This document shows positions 45,463-57,744 of a stretch of DNA of 64,000 nt, piece after piece. The notes under the pieces were generated by a model, which worked only from the letters and a program-made list of their open reading frames with translations, was not told the origin of the DNA and made no database searches. The translations under genes were made by a program, and so were the position numbers. This stretch comes from Acomys russatus (taxonomy: Eukaryota; Chordata; Mammalia; Rodentia; Muridae): NCBI RefSeq assembly GCF_903995435.1, contig NC_067145.1:36318637-36382636 (forward strand). Direction: 5' to 3'. The first letter of the stretch is position 1; each line of letters starts with the position of its first letter.

Positions 45463-46334
45463 TTTGCAATTAACCTTCTTTCTTCCATGTTTACCAACAC
45501 ATACAAAACCTGTGAGAGCACCAGCTAAGTGTTGCTCATTACCAAGTGAACCTCTATGGCCTGCATAAAGCTTTCCAAGTGCTACTGAGAAAGTCGTTTT
45601 GAAATCACATTAGCATTTGTAGTTCACTGGCAGTGATTTCAATCACTAGTTTTCAACATTTACTTATAATAGGAAGATTCAGTTATGGGAATTCAAAAAG
45701 TGAGAACAATATCAAATAATAAATTTATCTCCCCTGATTTTTAGGGAATTAGACTACATACAAGTAAAGAGGGCCACCGAACAAGACAGCCCCCTGCCAA
45801 GAAACTTGACAGTGTCCAGTCAGAATGCACAGGTGTCTGAAACGTCTAGTCATTCCTACTGAACACTTGTAACACTCCAGTTATCTTGCTCCAGTTCAGC
45901 TTCATATATAAAACAGAAAAGACTGAAAATATTCAAAACAAGTTTCTGGCACCTCCCACAGAAGTGACAAGTGAGCAGTGGGTCAAACCAGTACTTGGGC
46001 ACTCCTGTAAAGTATCCAGTCTCATGACCATCTCCTCTGATTTTCCCTTTTAAAAAAAAATTCTGGCTAGAATTTAAGTACCTTACCACTAAGGCAAATT
46101 CACCTTGGTCTTATACTTGTCACTGGTTAAAGGAGATGAAGCATATAGTGGTCCAGCAGCATTAAAGGCAGAAACTCACAGATCTACAGTGATTTGTTCT
46201 CTTGAACAAATTGCTGGGTACTAGAGGAAGTTTATTATTGAACCTCTAAGAGTCTCAACACCAAAGCCATAACCAAGTAAATGATCAATGTCATTTACTA
46301 ATGACTAATGACTAATAATCACACCAAAGTCTCA
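45463..46334. other. Unassigned sequence
   Basis: About 870 bases. A triple ACTAATG word (46297-46318) is the only internal repeat I noticed. Confidence 0.5.
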
Positions 46335-46530
46335 CCTCTCCTGGGCTAGCTTGAAAATTGATAAGGATGACTTTGAACTTTTGATCTTCCTGACCCTACT
46401 TCCTGAGTGCTGGAGTCCTAGGTGTGCACCATTACACAGTGTTTCTGTACTAATAGGGATCAAGAGATCAAACCCAGGGTGCCATGCTCTACCAAATTTA
46501 CTGCTCCTCTATCCTTAGAGCTATATTTTT
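46335..46530 (-). mobile_element. ID_B1-type SINE, antisense
   Basis: CTTTGAACTTTTGATCTTCC, TGAGTGCTGGAGTCCTAGG, GATCAAACCCAGGGTGCCAT and CTCTATCCTTAGAGCTATA are worn antisense B1-like and ID-like landmarks. Confidence 0.65.
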
Positions 46531-47559
46531 GTATATCTTAAATTTTGTCATTTTTTTTTACCTTTAAGTTTATATCATGAGATTTCCAGTTTAGTCAGTA
46601 AAGGGTAGGCTCTGATTATAAAGCAGTCAAAAGACAAATAAAAACCAGACACTCAAACATCATGGGGAATAGCAACTATGCTAAAATTGGAAGTGTGTTA
46701 TATTCATGTCTTAGTAGACCTCTCAGTAGTGACTGCCATGATTGTATAGCTGAGGCAGCTGGCATGAGTAGTAAAGAAGGAAGCTCTCTTCTTCATGGTG
46801 AACTGTTTAATCAAACTCAAGTATGGTGCAGAGCTCAGAAAAACTTGCAAGCTAGACAGACAATCTAAGAACAAAAAATGAAAGAACAACAGAGAAGAAA
46901 AGGTCAACCGATGTTTTTGGAGTCTTTACCCTCAACTTCCCAATGAGCTAATTCATTCTATCCGCACAGAATACAAGGAGACACATAGAGTGTAGGAAAG
47001 CTATACTCTCTGGGAGATTTACCTGTGGGGTAGTGATAAATGCACTCAACAATAAATACATTTAAGATCATTGTAAAACCCTCAGCTTTTTAAAAGCAAC
47101 AATTGTCATTAATTCTATTTTTTTCAAGAAAAAATATTATTTGTAGATGACATCCCAGATAAGCACATAAGAACATTTAGTGACATAAAAATTACATATC
47201 ACAGATTATGATTATCATATCCTATACAATACTCAGAAACATTCCATTGATTATAGATTACTAAATAATTTCAACATTTAGCAAAACACTAAAGATATTG
47301 CTTAATGTTCTTAGAATCTAATATACACAGTGAATATTAGAGCTTAAACTGAATTGTTTCTTCACCGCTCCAATTTTCTTATGGGTTAAATGAGTTATAA
47401 CTCTAAGAATGACTCAGTAAGGGACAGCAAGATGAGAAGAAATGTGTCTCTTTGTAAGTAGAAGTAAGAAAATAATTTTAAAAATAAGTAAAATGGAAAC
47501 TAGAAAAACAGAAATAATCAGTGAAATTAATTTTGCTTTTCTGAACAAAGAAATAACTT
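46531..47559. other. Unassigned sequence left of the long L1
   Basis: About 1 kb, AT-rich towards the right. No gene or repeat recognised with confidence. The right part could be further decayed L1. Confidence 0.45.
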
Positions 47560-50500
47560 GAAAAATATTAGGTACATTAAGAAAGATGATAAAGAGGAGA
47601 TCTAAGATGATGGTGCCTAACATACACCTTGTTTGATCAGCATGACAGCAGTGCCTATTAAACAAGATGCCTACAGAACTCCAAATAGATTGAACCAGAA
47701 GAAGATCCTCCCACCACATAATAATCAAAACACTAAACATACAGAACAAATAAAGAATATTAAAATTTGCAAGAGAAAAAGGCCAAGTCACATATAAAGG
47801 CAAACCTATCAGAATTACACTGGACTTCTCAACAGAGACTACGAAAGCCAGAAGGGCCTGGATGGATGTCAAATCAACACTAAGAGACCACAGATGCCAA
47901 CCAAGATGACTATAGCCAGAAAACTTTCAATCACCATAAATGGAGAAAACAAGATATTCCATGAAAAAACCAAGTTCAAACAGTACCTAACCACAAATTT
48001 AGTTCTACAGAAGATACTAAAAGAAAAACTCCAATGCAATGAGGTCAACTTTACACAGGAAAAGAAAGGAAATAAATAACCCCACATCCACAAAAACAAA
48101 AGAAAAGAAGCCCACACACACTCAACTACTACCAATATCAAAATAATAGGAACCAATAACCACTGGTCATTAATAACTCTCAACATCAGTGGCCTCAACT
48201 CCCCAATGAAGAGACATAGGCTAACAGAATGGATGAGAAAAAAGGACCCATCAGTCTCCTGCATAAAAGAAACACACCTCAGCAATAAAGATAAACATTA
48301 CCTTTAGAGTCAAGGGCTAGAAAAAGGTATTTCAAGCAAACAGACCAAGAAACTAGCATGAGTAGCCATTCTAGTATCTAATAAAATAGACTTTCAACCA
48401 AAATTAATCAAAAGAGATGGGGAAGGACACTTTATACTCATCAAAGGGAAAATACACCAAGATAATGCCTCAATTTTGGACATTTATGCCCCAAATACAG
48501 GAGCATCCACATTCATAAAAAAAGCATTACTAAAGCTTAAGTCATACATTGAATTCCACACATTAATAGTGTGAGACTTCAACACCCCACTATCATCAAT
48601 AGATAGATCATTGTGGTGGAAAATAAATAGAGAAACAAAAAACTAATAGATGTCATGAATCAAATAGACCTAACTGAGATATACAAAACTTTTAAGCCAA
48701 ACATGAAAGAATTCATCTGCTTCTCAGCACCTCATGGAGCCTTCTCCAAAATCAACCATATACTTGGTCACAAAGCAAACCTCAACAGATACAAAAAGAG
48801 TGAAATAAACTTTTGCATCTTATCAGACCACCATGGATTAGGGAGGCAGAGGCAGGCGGATTGCTGTGAGTTCAAGGCCAACCAACCTGTCTACAAAGTG
48901 AGTCCAGGACAGCCAAGGCTAACACAGAGAGACCCTGTCTTGAAAAGCAAACAAACAAAACAAAAAAACAACAACAACAAAAGCTGGAACTCAACAACAA
49001 AAGAAACAACCAAAAGCCTACAAACTCATGGAAACTGAACAACTCCCTACTCAATGATATCTGGGTAAAGAACAAAATAAAAAAGAAATTGAATTCAATG
49101 AAACGGAAGACACAACATACCCAAACGTATGGGACACAATGAAAGCAGTGCTAAGGTAAAAGTTTATAGCACTGAGTGCCTTATAAAGAAATTGGAAAGA
49201 CACCATATTCGCAACTTAACAACACACCTGACAAAAAGAAGCAGACTCACTCAAGAGGACAGCTGGAAATCATCAAACCTAGGACTGAAAATCAATAAAT
49301 TGGAAATAAAGAAAACAATTCAAAGAATCAATGAAACCAAGAGCTGGTTCTTTGAGAAAATCAACAGGATAGACAAACCTTTAGCCAAACTAACTAAAAA
49401 GTAAAGGGGAAAGTAATCAAATCAACAATATCAAAAATGAAAAGGGAGACATAACAACAGACAGTGAGGAAATACAAAGAATAATTAAGTTATACTTCAA
49501 AAGGCTATATGCCACAAAAATTGAAAACATAGACAAAATGGACAATTTTCTTGGTATATACCAACTACCAAAATTGAATTAAGATCAGGTAAACAAATTA
49601 ATAGTTCCATATTTCCTAAGAAAATTGAGGCAGTCATCAAAAGTGTCCCAACCAAAAAACAAAACAAAACAAAACAAAAAACCAGGGCCTGATGTATTCA
49701 GCACAGAATTCTACCAGACCTTCAAAGATGGGCTACTATCAATTCTTTTTTTAACTATTCCACAAAATAGAAACAAAGGGGACATTACCAAACTCATTCT
49801 ATGAGGCCACAGTCACCTTGATACCTAAACTACAGAAAGACTATACAAAGAAAGGGAATTTCAGGCCAATTTCTCTTATGAACATTGATATAAAAATTCT
49901 CAATAAAATACTCACAAGTGAATCCAAGAACACATCAAAAATATCATTCTCCATGACCAAGTAGGTTTCATCCCAGGCATGCAGGGATGGATCAATATAC
50001 GGAAATCCATCAATGTAGTCAACCATATAAGGAAACCGAAAGAAGGAAAAAACCAAAAACCAACCAACCAAACAAACAAACAAACAAACCCATGATCATA
50101 TCTTTAGATGCTGAATTGTTGGATTTGACAAAATGTAATAACCATTCATGTTAAAAAGTCTTGGAGAGAGCAGAGATACAAGGCATATACCTCAACATAA
50201 TAAATACAATATACACTAAGTCTATAGCCAACATCAAACTAAACAGAAAGGAACTTAAATCAATTCCACTGAAATCAGGAACTACACAAAGCTGTCCATT
50301 TCATTTCTTCAATATAGTACTTGAAATCCTGGTTAGAGCAATAAGACAAAGGAAATCAAGGGGATACAAATAGGAAAAGAAGAAGTAAAACTATCATTAT
50401 TCGTGGATGACATAGTATACATAACTGACCCTAAAAATTCTACCAAAGAACACCTGCAGCTGATAAACACCTTCAGCAAAGTGGCTGGATACAATATCAA

Positions 50501-52490
50501 CTAAAAAAAAAAAAAAAAAAAAAAAGTCAGTAGCCTTCCTGTATACAAATGACAAATGGGCTGAGAAAGAAATTAGGGAAACTACACCCTTCACAATAGC
50601 CACAAATAGTATAAAGTATCTTGGTGTAACTCTAACCAAGCAAATGAAAGACTTACATGACAAAAAATTTCAAGTTTCTTAAAAAAAAAAAAAAAAGAAA
50701 TGGGAGAAGTTATCAGAAGATGGAACGATCTAGCATGTTCATGGATTAGGAGAATCAATACATTAAAAATGGCCATCTTACCAAGGGCAATTTACAAATT
50801 CAATGCAAGTCTCAACAAAACTGAAAGATCAATTCTCAACTTCATATGGAAAAACAAAAAAACTCAGAATAGCTAAAACAATCCTGTGTAATAAAAGATC
50901 TTCTGGAGGAATCTCTATCCTGGATCTCAAGCTGTACTATAGAGCAACAATAATTAAAACAACATGGTACTGGTATGGAAATAGGCTGTTTGATCAGTGG
51001 AATTGAGTAGAAGACCCTGAAATTAAACCTACACACCTAAGAGCATTTGATTTTTGACAAAGAAGCCAAATCTATACAGTAGGGAAAAGATAGCATCTTC
51101 AGCAAATGGTGCTGCTCTAACTGGATGTCTATATATATATGTAGAAAATGCAAATAGATCCATATTTATAACTGTAAACAAAACTAAAATCCAAGTAGAT
51201 CAAAGACCTCAACCTAAAACCTGACACACTAAATATGTTAGAAGAAAAAGTAGTGAAGAACCTTGAATCATTGTCTCAGCAGACAATTTCCTGAACAACA
51301 CCAACAGCCCAGGCTCTAAGATCAACAATTAATAAATGGGACTTCATGATACTGAAAAGCTTTTGTAAGGCAAAAGAAACAGTTCACAGAACAAAATGAC
51401 AGTCTACAGACTGGGATATTTTCACCAACCCTTCATCTGACAAAGGGCTAATAGCCAAAATATATAAATAACTCAAGAAATTAAATACCACCAATCCAAA
51501 TATCTAAATTAAAAATGGGGCACAGAGCTAAACAGAGGAATATCAAATGCCTGAGAAACACTTAAAGAAATGTTCAACATTGTTAGTCATCAGCAAAATG
51601 CAAGTCAAATTGACTGTGCGATTACATCTTATACCTATCAGAATAGCTAAGATAAAAAACTCTAGTGACAGAACATGCAAGTGAGGATGTGGAGAAAGGG
51701 GAACACTCATCCATTGCTGGTGGGAGTGAAAACTTGTACAATAACTTTGGAAATAAATCTGGTGTCATCTCAGGAAATTTGGAATAATTCTACCTCAAGA
51801 CCCAGCCATACCACTCCTGGCCATATACCCTAAAGATTCTCCACCATACAACAAGGACATTTGTCCATTTATGATAATAGTGTAATTTGTAGTAGCCAGA
51901 ATCTGGAAACAACCAAATGTCCCTCAACCAAAGACTGGATAAAGGATGATGTATATTTACACAGTGGAATACTACTCAGCCATCAAAAATCAAGGAAATC
52001 TTAAAATTTTGCAGGCAAATGTATGGGACTAGAGACAATCATCCTGAGTGAGGCAACCCAGACCCAGAAATACAAGCATGGTATCTACTCCCTCATAAGC
52101 ATATATTAGCCACTTAATCCATGATAACCACATTACATATGCCAATCTAGGACCATGAATGATGTGGACCTAAACCCTCTGCTCAGACGTACTAGACAGG
52201 CAACACAGTCTCTTTGTGGGTCCCACATAGGGGGTTCAGGGACTACCTCTGAGATGGACTCTGGTCTCCCAATTTTGATCACTCCGCCATGCTGGCAGGG
52301 TAGCCTTGGCAGGGCACAGAGGAAGAGGATACAGGTAGTACAGATGAGACATAATAAGCTGAGGTCAGAGGTTAGGGGCAGAGAGCTCCTCTTTCTGAGG
52401 ACTAGGAGAGGAAGGGAGAGGGAATGAGGGAGGGAGGGCAGGATCAGGAGGTGATGAGGGAAGGGGCTACAATCAGGATGTAAAGAATTC
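47560..52490 (+). mobile_element. Long Lx-like LINE-1, sense, decayed
   Basis: 47600-48080 matches the region between ORF1 and ORF2 (AAGGCCAAGTCACATATAAA, GACTACGAAAGCCAGAAGGG). ORF2 starts near 48110. The endonuclease part (48180-48840) shows LNISGLNSPMKRHRLTEW-like and SAPHGAFSKINHILGHK text. The reverse transcriptase includes an FVDDIVYITDPKNS box near 50400 in place of FADD. The C-terminal part runs to about 52130 and the 3' UTR (GGCAGGGCACAGAGGAAGAG, CAATCAGGATGTAAAG) ends near 52490 without a clear poly-A. Stops, frameshifts, internal A-rich expansions (49650-49682, 50045-50092, 50500-50526) and a B1 insertion make it inactive. The 5' UTR and most of ORF1 are absent or unrecognisable. 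Confidence 0.92.
48841..48985 (+). mobile_element. 5'-truncated B1 SINE inside the L1 endonuclease region
   Basis: GGGAGGCAGAGGCAGGCGGA through AAAGTGAGTCCAGGACAGCC to AGAGAGACCCTGTCTTGAAA, then an AAACAA-rich tail, is a B1 lacking its first ~40 bases. L1 ORF2 text is interrupted at CCATGGATTA and resumes at AAGCTGGAACTCAACAAC. Confidence 0.93.
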
Positions 52491-53185
52491 AACCTGCAGA
52501 ACAAGCAGGTACTTTATATAGCTAATCCCACTACCCAGGATTAGCTTTGAGACTGGCTGAGACATGAATATCTATGCATAGACAAGGCTTCTTGTCACAG
52601 AATCCCTGTGACTAATAATTAGATACTATTCATTGTATGGCATGAATGAAGATTTGCAGATATCTTTGCTTAGTTTTTCTTGGAAGAGTGTGGCCATCAA
52701 CACTGCCTTCATCCAAGCTTGCCCATTTATAGACAGAATTTTTTCTGCGGTAGAAATGAAGACATTTTGCCCAATGGCTGGTTTGCCATGCTTAAAGCCA
52801 TCTCCATAAGAAGGTTCATTGATGCTCATCATCTTCTTTGAGGTACTCTGGGTGTTGCCAGGAGTTAACCTGTCTTGTTGTCAAAGAATCTTTAAAATAA
52901 TAAAAAACACCTTTAAATGCCACATTCTGCAGGTCTCTGAGGCTTTTGAAGAACTTATCTAACTATTTTACCTTCTTATATCTATAGAGTCATATCTATC
53001 TGTTAAATCTAGAATGTATATTCTTGTGATAAAACTAGGTATGATCATGATTTGACCGACTAACAATTAGCTTGTATTATTTAATCATCTTAAATAGCCC
53101 GCAATACCAGTTTCAAGGTATTCTAAGTAAACATTGTATTATAATTGAGTGGTATGAGTACAATGCCTCATATTAGAGTAGAAAT
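52491..53185. other. Unassigned, with a 68-codon open frame on the minus strand
   Basis: About 700 bases. The frame at 52626-52832 (minus) extends N-terminally to about 52870 without a stop. It has a non-repetitive, protein-like composition with text such as HGKPAIGQNVFIS and WMKAVLMATLF, faintly like a BEN-domain fold. I cannot name a parent gene. A retrocopy fragment is possible. Confidence 0.3.
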
Positions 53186-53228
53186 GTATATATATATATA
53201 TATAATATATATATTATGTATATATATG
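53186..53228. repeat. (TA)n tract
   Basis: An imperfect TA run (TATATATATATATAATATAT-like). Confidence 0.92.
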
Positions 53229-54579
53229 ATGTGTGTGAAGAAAAATCTTAAATATGAATTCTATACCAATATATCAAAATTAAACTTATTTTGCATCAAT
53301 ATATACAATGCTATACCAATGAATTAAAAACAGCCTTATTTGTGAGTAACAATTAAGGCCTTAAGCTGAGTAGATTCAATAATCTGTGTTTTGTCCTGTC
53401 ATCCCTACATATTTCTATATACACCTTTCTTTCTTTTCAACTTCTTTCTCCATACCTATGAAAGAAAGACAAAGGAAAAGAGAGACATCACTGAGTCCAA
53501 CCTCATTTTCTTTCTGAGTAAGAACAATACTAACTTATAACTAACTCCTAATGAAAATATGCATCTGTAGTCCAAGAGAGCCGGCAAAAACCTACCCAAC
53601 GCCCCCTTTAGGAGAAATGGGGTGTTGTTCTCTTAAGGTTTCTTTAAGCTGATTTGGGGGCAAATAATACCTTTGTAGGGGCCCAAATAAAATTGGGAAA
53701 AATGGTTAAACAAGCCAGGAATAGCATTTGTGGTTTCTAAATGTTGAGAAATTCCAGGCTTAATAGGAGTCCTGTGTGGGACATTCTGAAATTATGGGCC
53801 AATTGGGATGGGAAGCTTTCTTTGAAGCTGCCCTGGGAGCTGTCCTGTTCTGATGAGTAACAGCAGCTGAAGCACTTGGTGCTGGAACAGGAAGGATGCA
53901 GGATGTCAGTGCCCAGCATGCTGAGATGAATGCATCCTGTCAGGTCTGATCCAGCATCGGTGTCTGGTTCTTTTGTTCTGATAACATATAATTTCTCACA
54001 AGCATTTTAGGATCCTAAAGTTATAAATGCATGAGTTGTACAGGTTGTGCAGAACAATTAAGGAACTTCAATAGTTCCTGCCTCACAAATATCTCTGTCA
54101 GATATACTGAGCCAGAAGGCTGAAGATGATGCTCCAATGCTATAGAGAGCTTTGGGTGACTGTTCAGGCAGCAAACTGTGTTGGTCGTTTTTTTCATTTT
54201 CGAAGCTGCTATCCTGCACTTCCAGTTTACTCAGATAATTAATTTTATTCCTTCTCAAGTCTCTGATGGTGTTGAAGACTAGATAGTTTAGTTTTACAAT
54301 TAAGCTTAGTTGTTTAGGGGTTAAGATGTTTTTAGAACTAAATAGAAATTTTAAGTTGGTAGAAATGATATATGATAAATACTGATTTACATTCAGAATT
54401 TTAGACTCACCAAGATAGGAAAGATGTTTTCTTCAATGTTACTAAATACAAATAGCCAAAACATTATAAATGTAACATTTACATAATTCCTGATTGTTTT
54501 GTGGTTCTTCTTCCTGTATATAGCTTGTTTTGTTTATGTGTAATAATATAAATGTATACGTAAAAATTAAGAAATCTAA
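53229..54579. other. Unassigned; 53580-54300 looks like an unknown interspersed repeat
   Basis: About 1.35 kb. The block around 54058-54258 (CAGATATACTGAGCCAGAAG, TTTGGGTGACTGTTCAGGCA) reminds me of a rodent interspersed repeat that I cannot name. No gene is supported. Confidence 0.35.
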
Positions 54580-55244
54580 TTAAAATTTTAAAATAAAGAG
54601 AAAAATTTAAAAAGTTGACATTGCAACTGCTATAACAGAAATAGAAAATGTTATAAGAAATTATGCAATCCATCAATGCCGACAATCTGATAACCTGAAA
54701 GAACTGTATAGATTTTCTAATACATGGACATGGAAAATAGAAAATTCCAACAAATCATTAATAAGCACTGGCATTGAGTCAGCCATAAAGTCTTCTATCA
54801 GAGAGAACCAGATGGTGTCAGTGGCGAACTGTATCAGAGACAAAATAACATCAACTCTTCTGAATTTCTTATAAAAAGTTTAAGAGGAAAGCATACCTCC
54901 AAATTCATCTTATAGAGGTGGCATTGTTCCTACCACAAAGCTAGAAAGAACAGAAATGAAACAAAACCCAGGCATAAAGTAGTATCAATGGACACAGATG
55001 AAAGGCCTTCAGCAAAATACTAGCAAAGGGCATTCCCATGAACACTTGGGACTCACTGCAGCTATGCAAGGATAGTTCAATAGCAGTAAGTAGGGCAAGA
55101 ACATTAACATAATGAAAAAATATAATATAATCTTTGAAATAGATGCAGAGAAAATATTCGGCAAAATTTAACATTCCTGTAATAAAAACCCTCAGCACAA
55201 TAGGCTTAGAAAGAAATTGTCTCAGTGCAATTCAGACTACTTGT

Positions 55245-55769
55245 TTTTGTTTTTGTTTTTGTTTTGTGAGACCCATTTATTGTTGTTACTTACTTTCTGA
55301 AACACTGTTGGCATTTTCCCCAACATGTTTTCCATTTGGAAAGAAGAATTTAGTGGACTTTAGATATAAAATTAGAAACAGCTGAAATGTCCCCACTTTA
55401 CCTGTAATTTTCATTTTTTTTGAATTTTTAAAATTAATTTATTCATATTACATCTCAATGGTTATCCCATCCCTTGTATCCTCCCATTCCTCCCTCCCTC
55501 CCATTTTCCCCTTACTCCCCTCCCCTATGACTGTGACTGAGGGGGACTTCTTCCCCCTGTATATGCTCATAGGTTATCAAATCTCTTCTTGGTAGCCTGC
55601 TATCCTTCCTCTGAGTGCCACCAGGTCTCCCCATCCAGGGGTCGTGGTCAAATATGAGGCACCAGAGTTCGTGTGAAAGTCAGACCCCACTATCCACTCA
55701 ACTGTGAAGAATGTCCTGTCCATTGGCTAGATCTGGGTAGCACAAAACTCAAATCCAAGTGGATCAAAG
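55245..55769 (-). mobile_element. Young L1 insertion with 3' transduction and 5' inversion
   Basis: Perfect 16-bp target-site duplications (AATTCAGACTACTTGT at 55229-55244 and 55770-55785) bound the insertion. Read on the minus strand from right to left: 55738-55769 is L1 ORF2 text in the opposite (plus) orientation (ACAAAACTCAAATCCAAGTG). 55428-55737 is L1 3' UTR ending in AATAAA (complement TTTATT, 55438-55443) and a short A run (about 55413-55420). 55267-55412 is about 146 bases of non-L1 sequence ending in a second AATAAA (complement at 55276-55281). 55245-55266 is an A-rich CAAAAA tail. This fits read-through of the L1 poly-A signal, use of a downstream signal in flanking DNA, and twin priming at the 5' end. 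Confidence 0.85.
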
Positions 55770-56097
55770 AATTCAGACTACTTGTGACAAAGTCATTTAC
55801 TATCATACTCCTAGTCAAAATAGAGAGATAAAAAGTGTTTCTATTCCATGCAGGGTGAGATAACCATGACCATTCTTTCCACTTCTATTAAGTACAAAAA
55901 TAAAGGACCTACCCAGAACAATTAATAGAAAGAAGTAAACGATACATAAATATGAAAAAAATTAAATTACTATAAGTATAGGCTGAATGATGAAATGCTT
56001 AGATATCACCAAAAGTGCAAGAATGAACTACTTGATAAATTTTCAGGGTACAAAAATCAACATCAGAAACATCTTTCTACATGAACAGTAAAACATC

Positions 56098-56153
56098 TTC
56101 TTTTTTTCTTTCTTTCTTTCTTTCTTTCTTTCTTTTTTTTTTTTTTTTTTTTT
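56098..56153. repeat. (TTTC)n followed by T-run
   Basis: A (TTTC)n run passes into about 20 Ts. It resembles the tail of an antisense SINE, but no SINE body follows on the right. L1-like text continues instead. Confidence 0.9.
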
Positions 56154-56445
56154 AGAAGAAAGCAGTGTTAGAGGATGGCTACTGAAAGGAGAAAGAGTTT
56201 GAAATATATTTGGTAAGGGGTGAATGTGCAAGATATATAGGGAATGCAGCCAACAACCAAAGAACAATCCATCTGAACTGAGTCAAGAAACTGAGTAACC
56301 ATATCTTGAAGGAAACACAAACGACCAATGGCAAAAAATGTTCAGTATCAATAGTATCAGAGAAATGTAAAGTAAAACCAAAATGAAATGCTGCCTCATT
56401 GAATTGGCTATTCTTGAGAAGACCAAGGATAAGAAGTGTGAGACA

Positions 56446-56660
56446 GGGCCATTAAGATGGCTCAGCAGGAAAAGGTGCCTGCTGCCAAGCCTGATGACCT
56501 GAGTTCTATCCCTGTGGTGCCAGGAAAGAACAGATTTCTGCAGCCTGTCTGCTAGCCTCTACAGGTACACCATGACATCCACACATGTAGACCTACACAA
56601 TAAATAGTACATATAAATATGTAAATAAATACATGTAAAAATATATTTTAAAAGAACCTT
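56446..56660 (+). mobile_element. B3-type SINE inside an ancient L1
   Basis: AAGATGGCTCAGCAGGAAAAG, CAAGCCTGATGACCTGAGTT, GCAGCCTGTCTGCTAGCCTC and an AATAAATACATGTAAAAAT tail are in B3 order. Ancient L1 text lies on both sides. Confidence 0.85.
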
Positions 56661-56867
56661 AATTTTTTCCCCAAGAGCACTTTAGAAAAGATGTAGAGAA
56701 GAGGAAAGGAAATTTGTGTGTTGAAGAGGTCATCTCTCCTAGGTTTATTGCACCATTACCCACAACATCTAAGTTCTAGATCCAACCTAAGCATCCGTGA
56801 CAAATAAAATGAGCCGTATATACACAGTCAAATACTAGTATGCCATAAGTAAGCAGAAAAATCATGC

Positions 56868-57180
56868 TCCTTCTTTGTGTATGTTCATATTTGGGTGCAT
56901 ACGCACACGCATCTGGAGAACGGAGGTCACCACAGGTGTTTTCCTTAGCCTCTCTTAACATGCCTTGCTTTGAGTCAGGGTCTCTCAATCAACCCAGAGC
57001 TCATTGATTTGATAGCCTCAGTGGGCAGCAAGCTCCAGGAACTTCCTCTCTCTCTGCCTCCCCCAAATTTGAAATACAGGTGTGCTTATTATACCTAATT
57101 TTGTTTTTATGTGGGTTCTAGGGGATCTAGGGGATCGGAGTAGAGCAAGCACTTCACTGAAGCATCTCTCTAATCATACA
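56868..57180 (-). mobile_element. RSINE1/B4-type SINE, antisense, inside an ancient L1
   Basis: CTGGAGAACGGAGGTCACCA, AGTCAGGGTCTCTCAATCAA, CCCAGAGCTCATTGATTTGA, TTTTTATGTGGGTTCTAGG and GCAAGCACTTCACTGAAGCA follow the reversed RSINE1/B4 order. L1 3' text resumes after it. Confidence 0.75.
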
Positions 57181-57744
57181 ACTCATGTAACTTCTAAAAA
57201 CATATTTGAATCTCAAGTAAAATAAGTCAGGAGCAGAAAGACAAACATCACTCATACGTGGAACCTAAAAACAGGGATCTCAGAATTAGAGGTGCAGCCA
57301 TGTTGTGGAATGCCTGCTTCACCTTCATGCTGTTCAGTTAAAACAATGATTAAAAACAAGACAGACTGAACAAAATAATGTCTTACAGTAAAGAGTTGAA
57401 CAGTGTTTACTACTAGTTGGAGTGGATGGATGCCAGACAGTCAATAGAAAATTCTGGTTAAATGAGAATAATGAAGGAAAGAGATCTGTGACATGGCACA
57501 GGGAACGGCTAGAATGGCACACTTTTGAAAAATAGTGAAAGTGTTGATATACAGTTATAAAAATGTCAAACAGTTATCCATTAGTCTCTAAGAATCTGTG
57601 AGCACATCCTATCATTCCAGGGCAGTTTTGTTTTGTTTTTTGTTTCATTCACAGAAAAATGAGGATGGGGTGTAAACAATGGTGATAACCCAGTAGGCAG
57701 AGCCAACTTTGTTCCCACTTTGCTTTTATTACCTTTTAGACTAT

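Larger units (their letters stand above)
54580..57560 (+). mobile_element. Ancient L1 (L1M-type) ORF2 to 3' UTR, sense, interrupted
   Basis: Pieces follow the mammalian L1 ORF2 order. They include GTTGACATTGCAACTGCTAT and ACTGTATAGATTTTCTAATA (54610-54740), TTCCTACCACAAAGCTAGAA (54930), ATAGATGCAGAGAAAATATT (55140), AAAAATCAACATCAGAAACAT (56055), AAACGACCAATGGCAAAAAA (56320), GATGTAGAGAAGAGGAAAGG (56690) and AAATAAGTCAGGAGCAGAAA (57220). No frame survives. It is cut by a young L1 (55245-55769), a TTTC tract, a B3 and an RSINE1/B4. Removing these restores co-linearity. Divergence points to an insertion predating rodent-specific repeats. Confidence 0.75.

Noticed and set aside
47414..48285. 152- and 138-codon minus-strand frames
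   Set aside because: They are the antisense shadow of the sense L1 (inter-ORF region and endonuclease). Hydrophobic composition comes from complementing an A-rich L1.
55143..55385. 80-codon frame spanning the left end of the young L1 insertion
   Set aside because: It crosses an ancient L1, a TSD and a poly-A tail complement, so it is a chimera of unrelated sequence.
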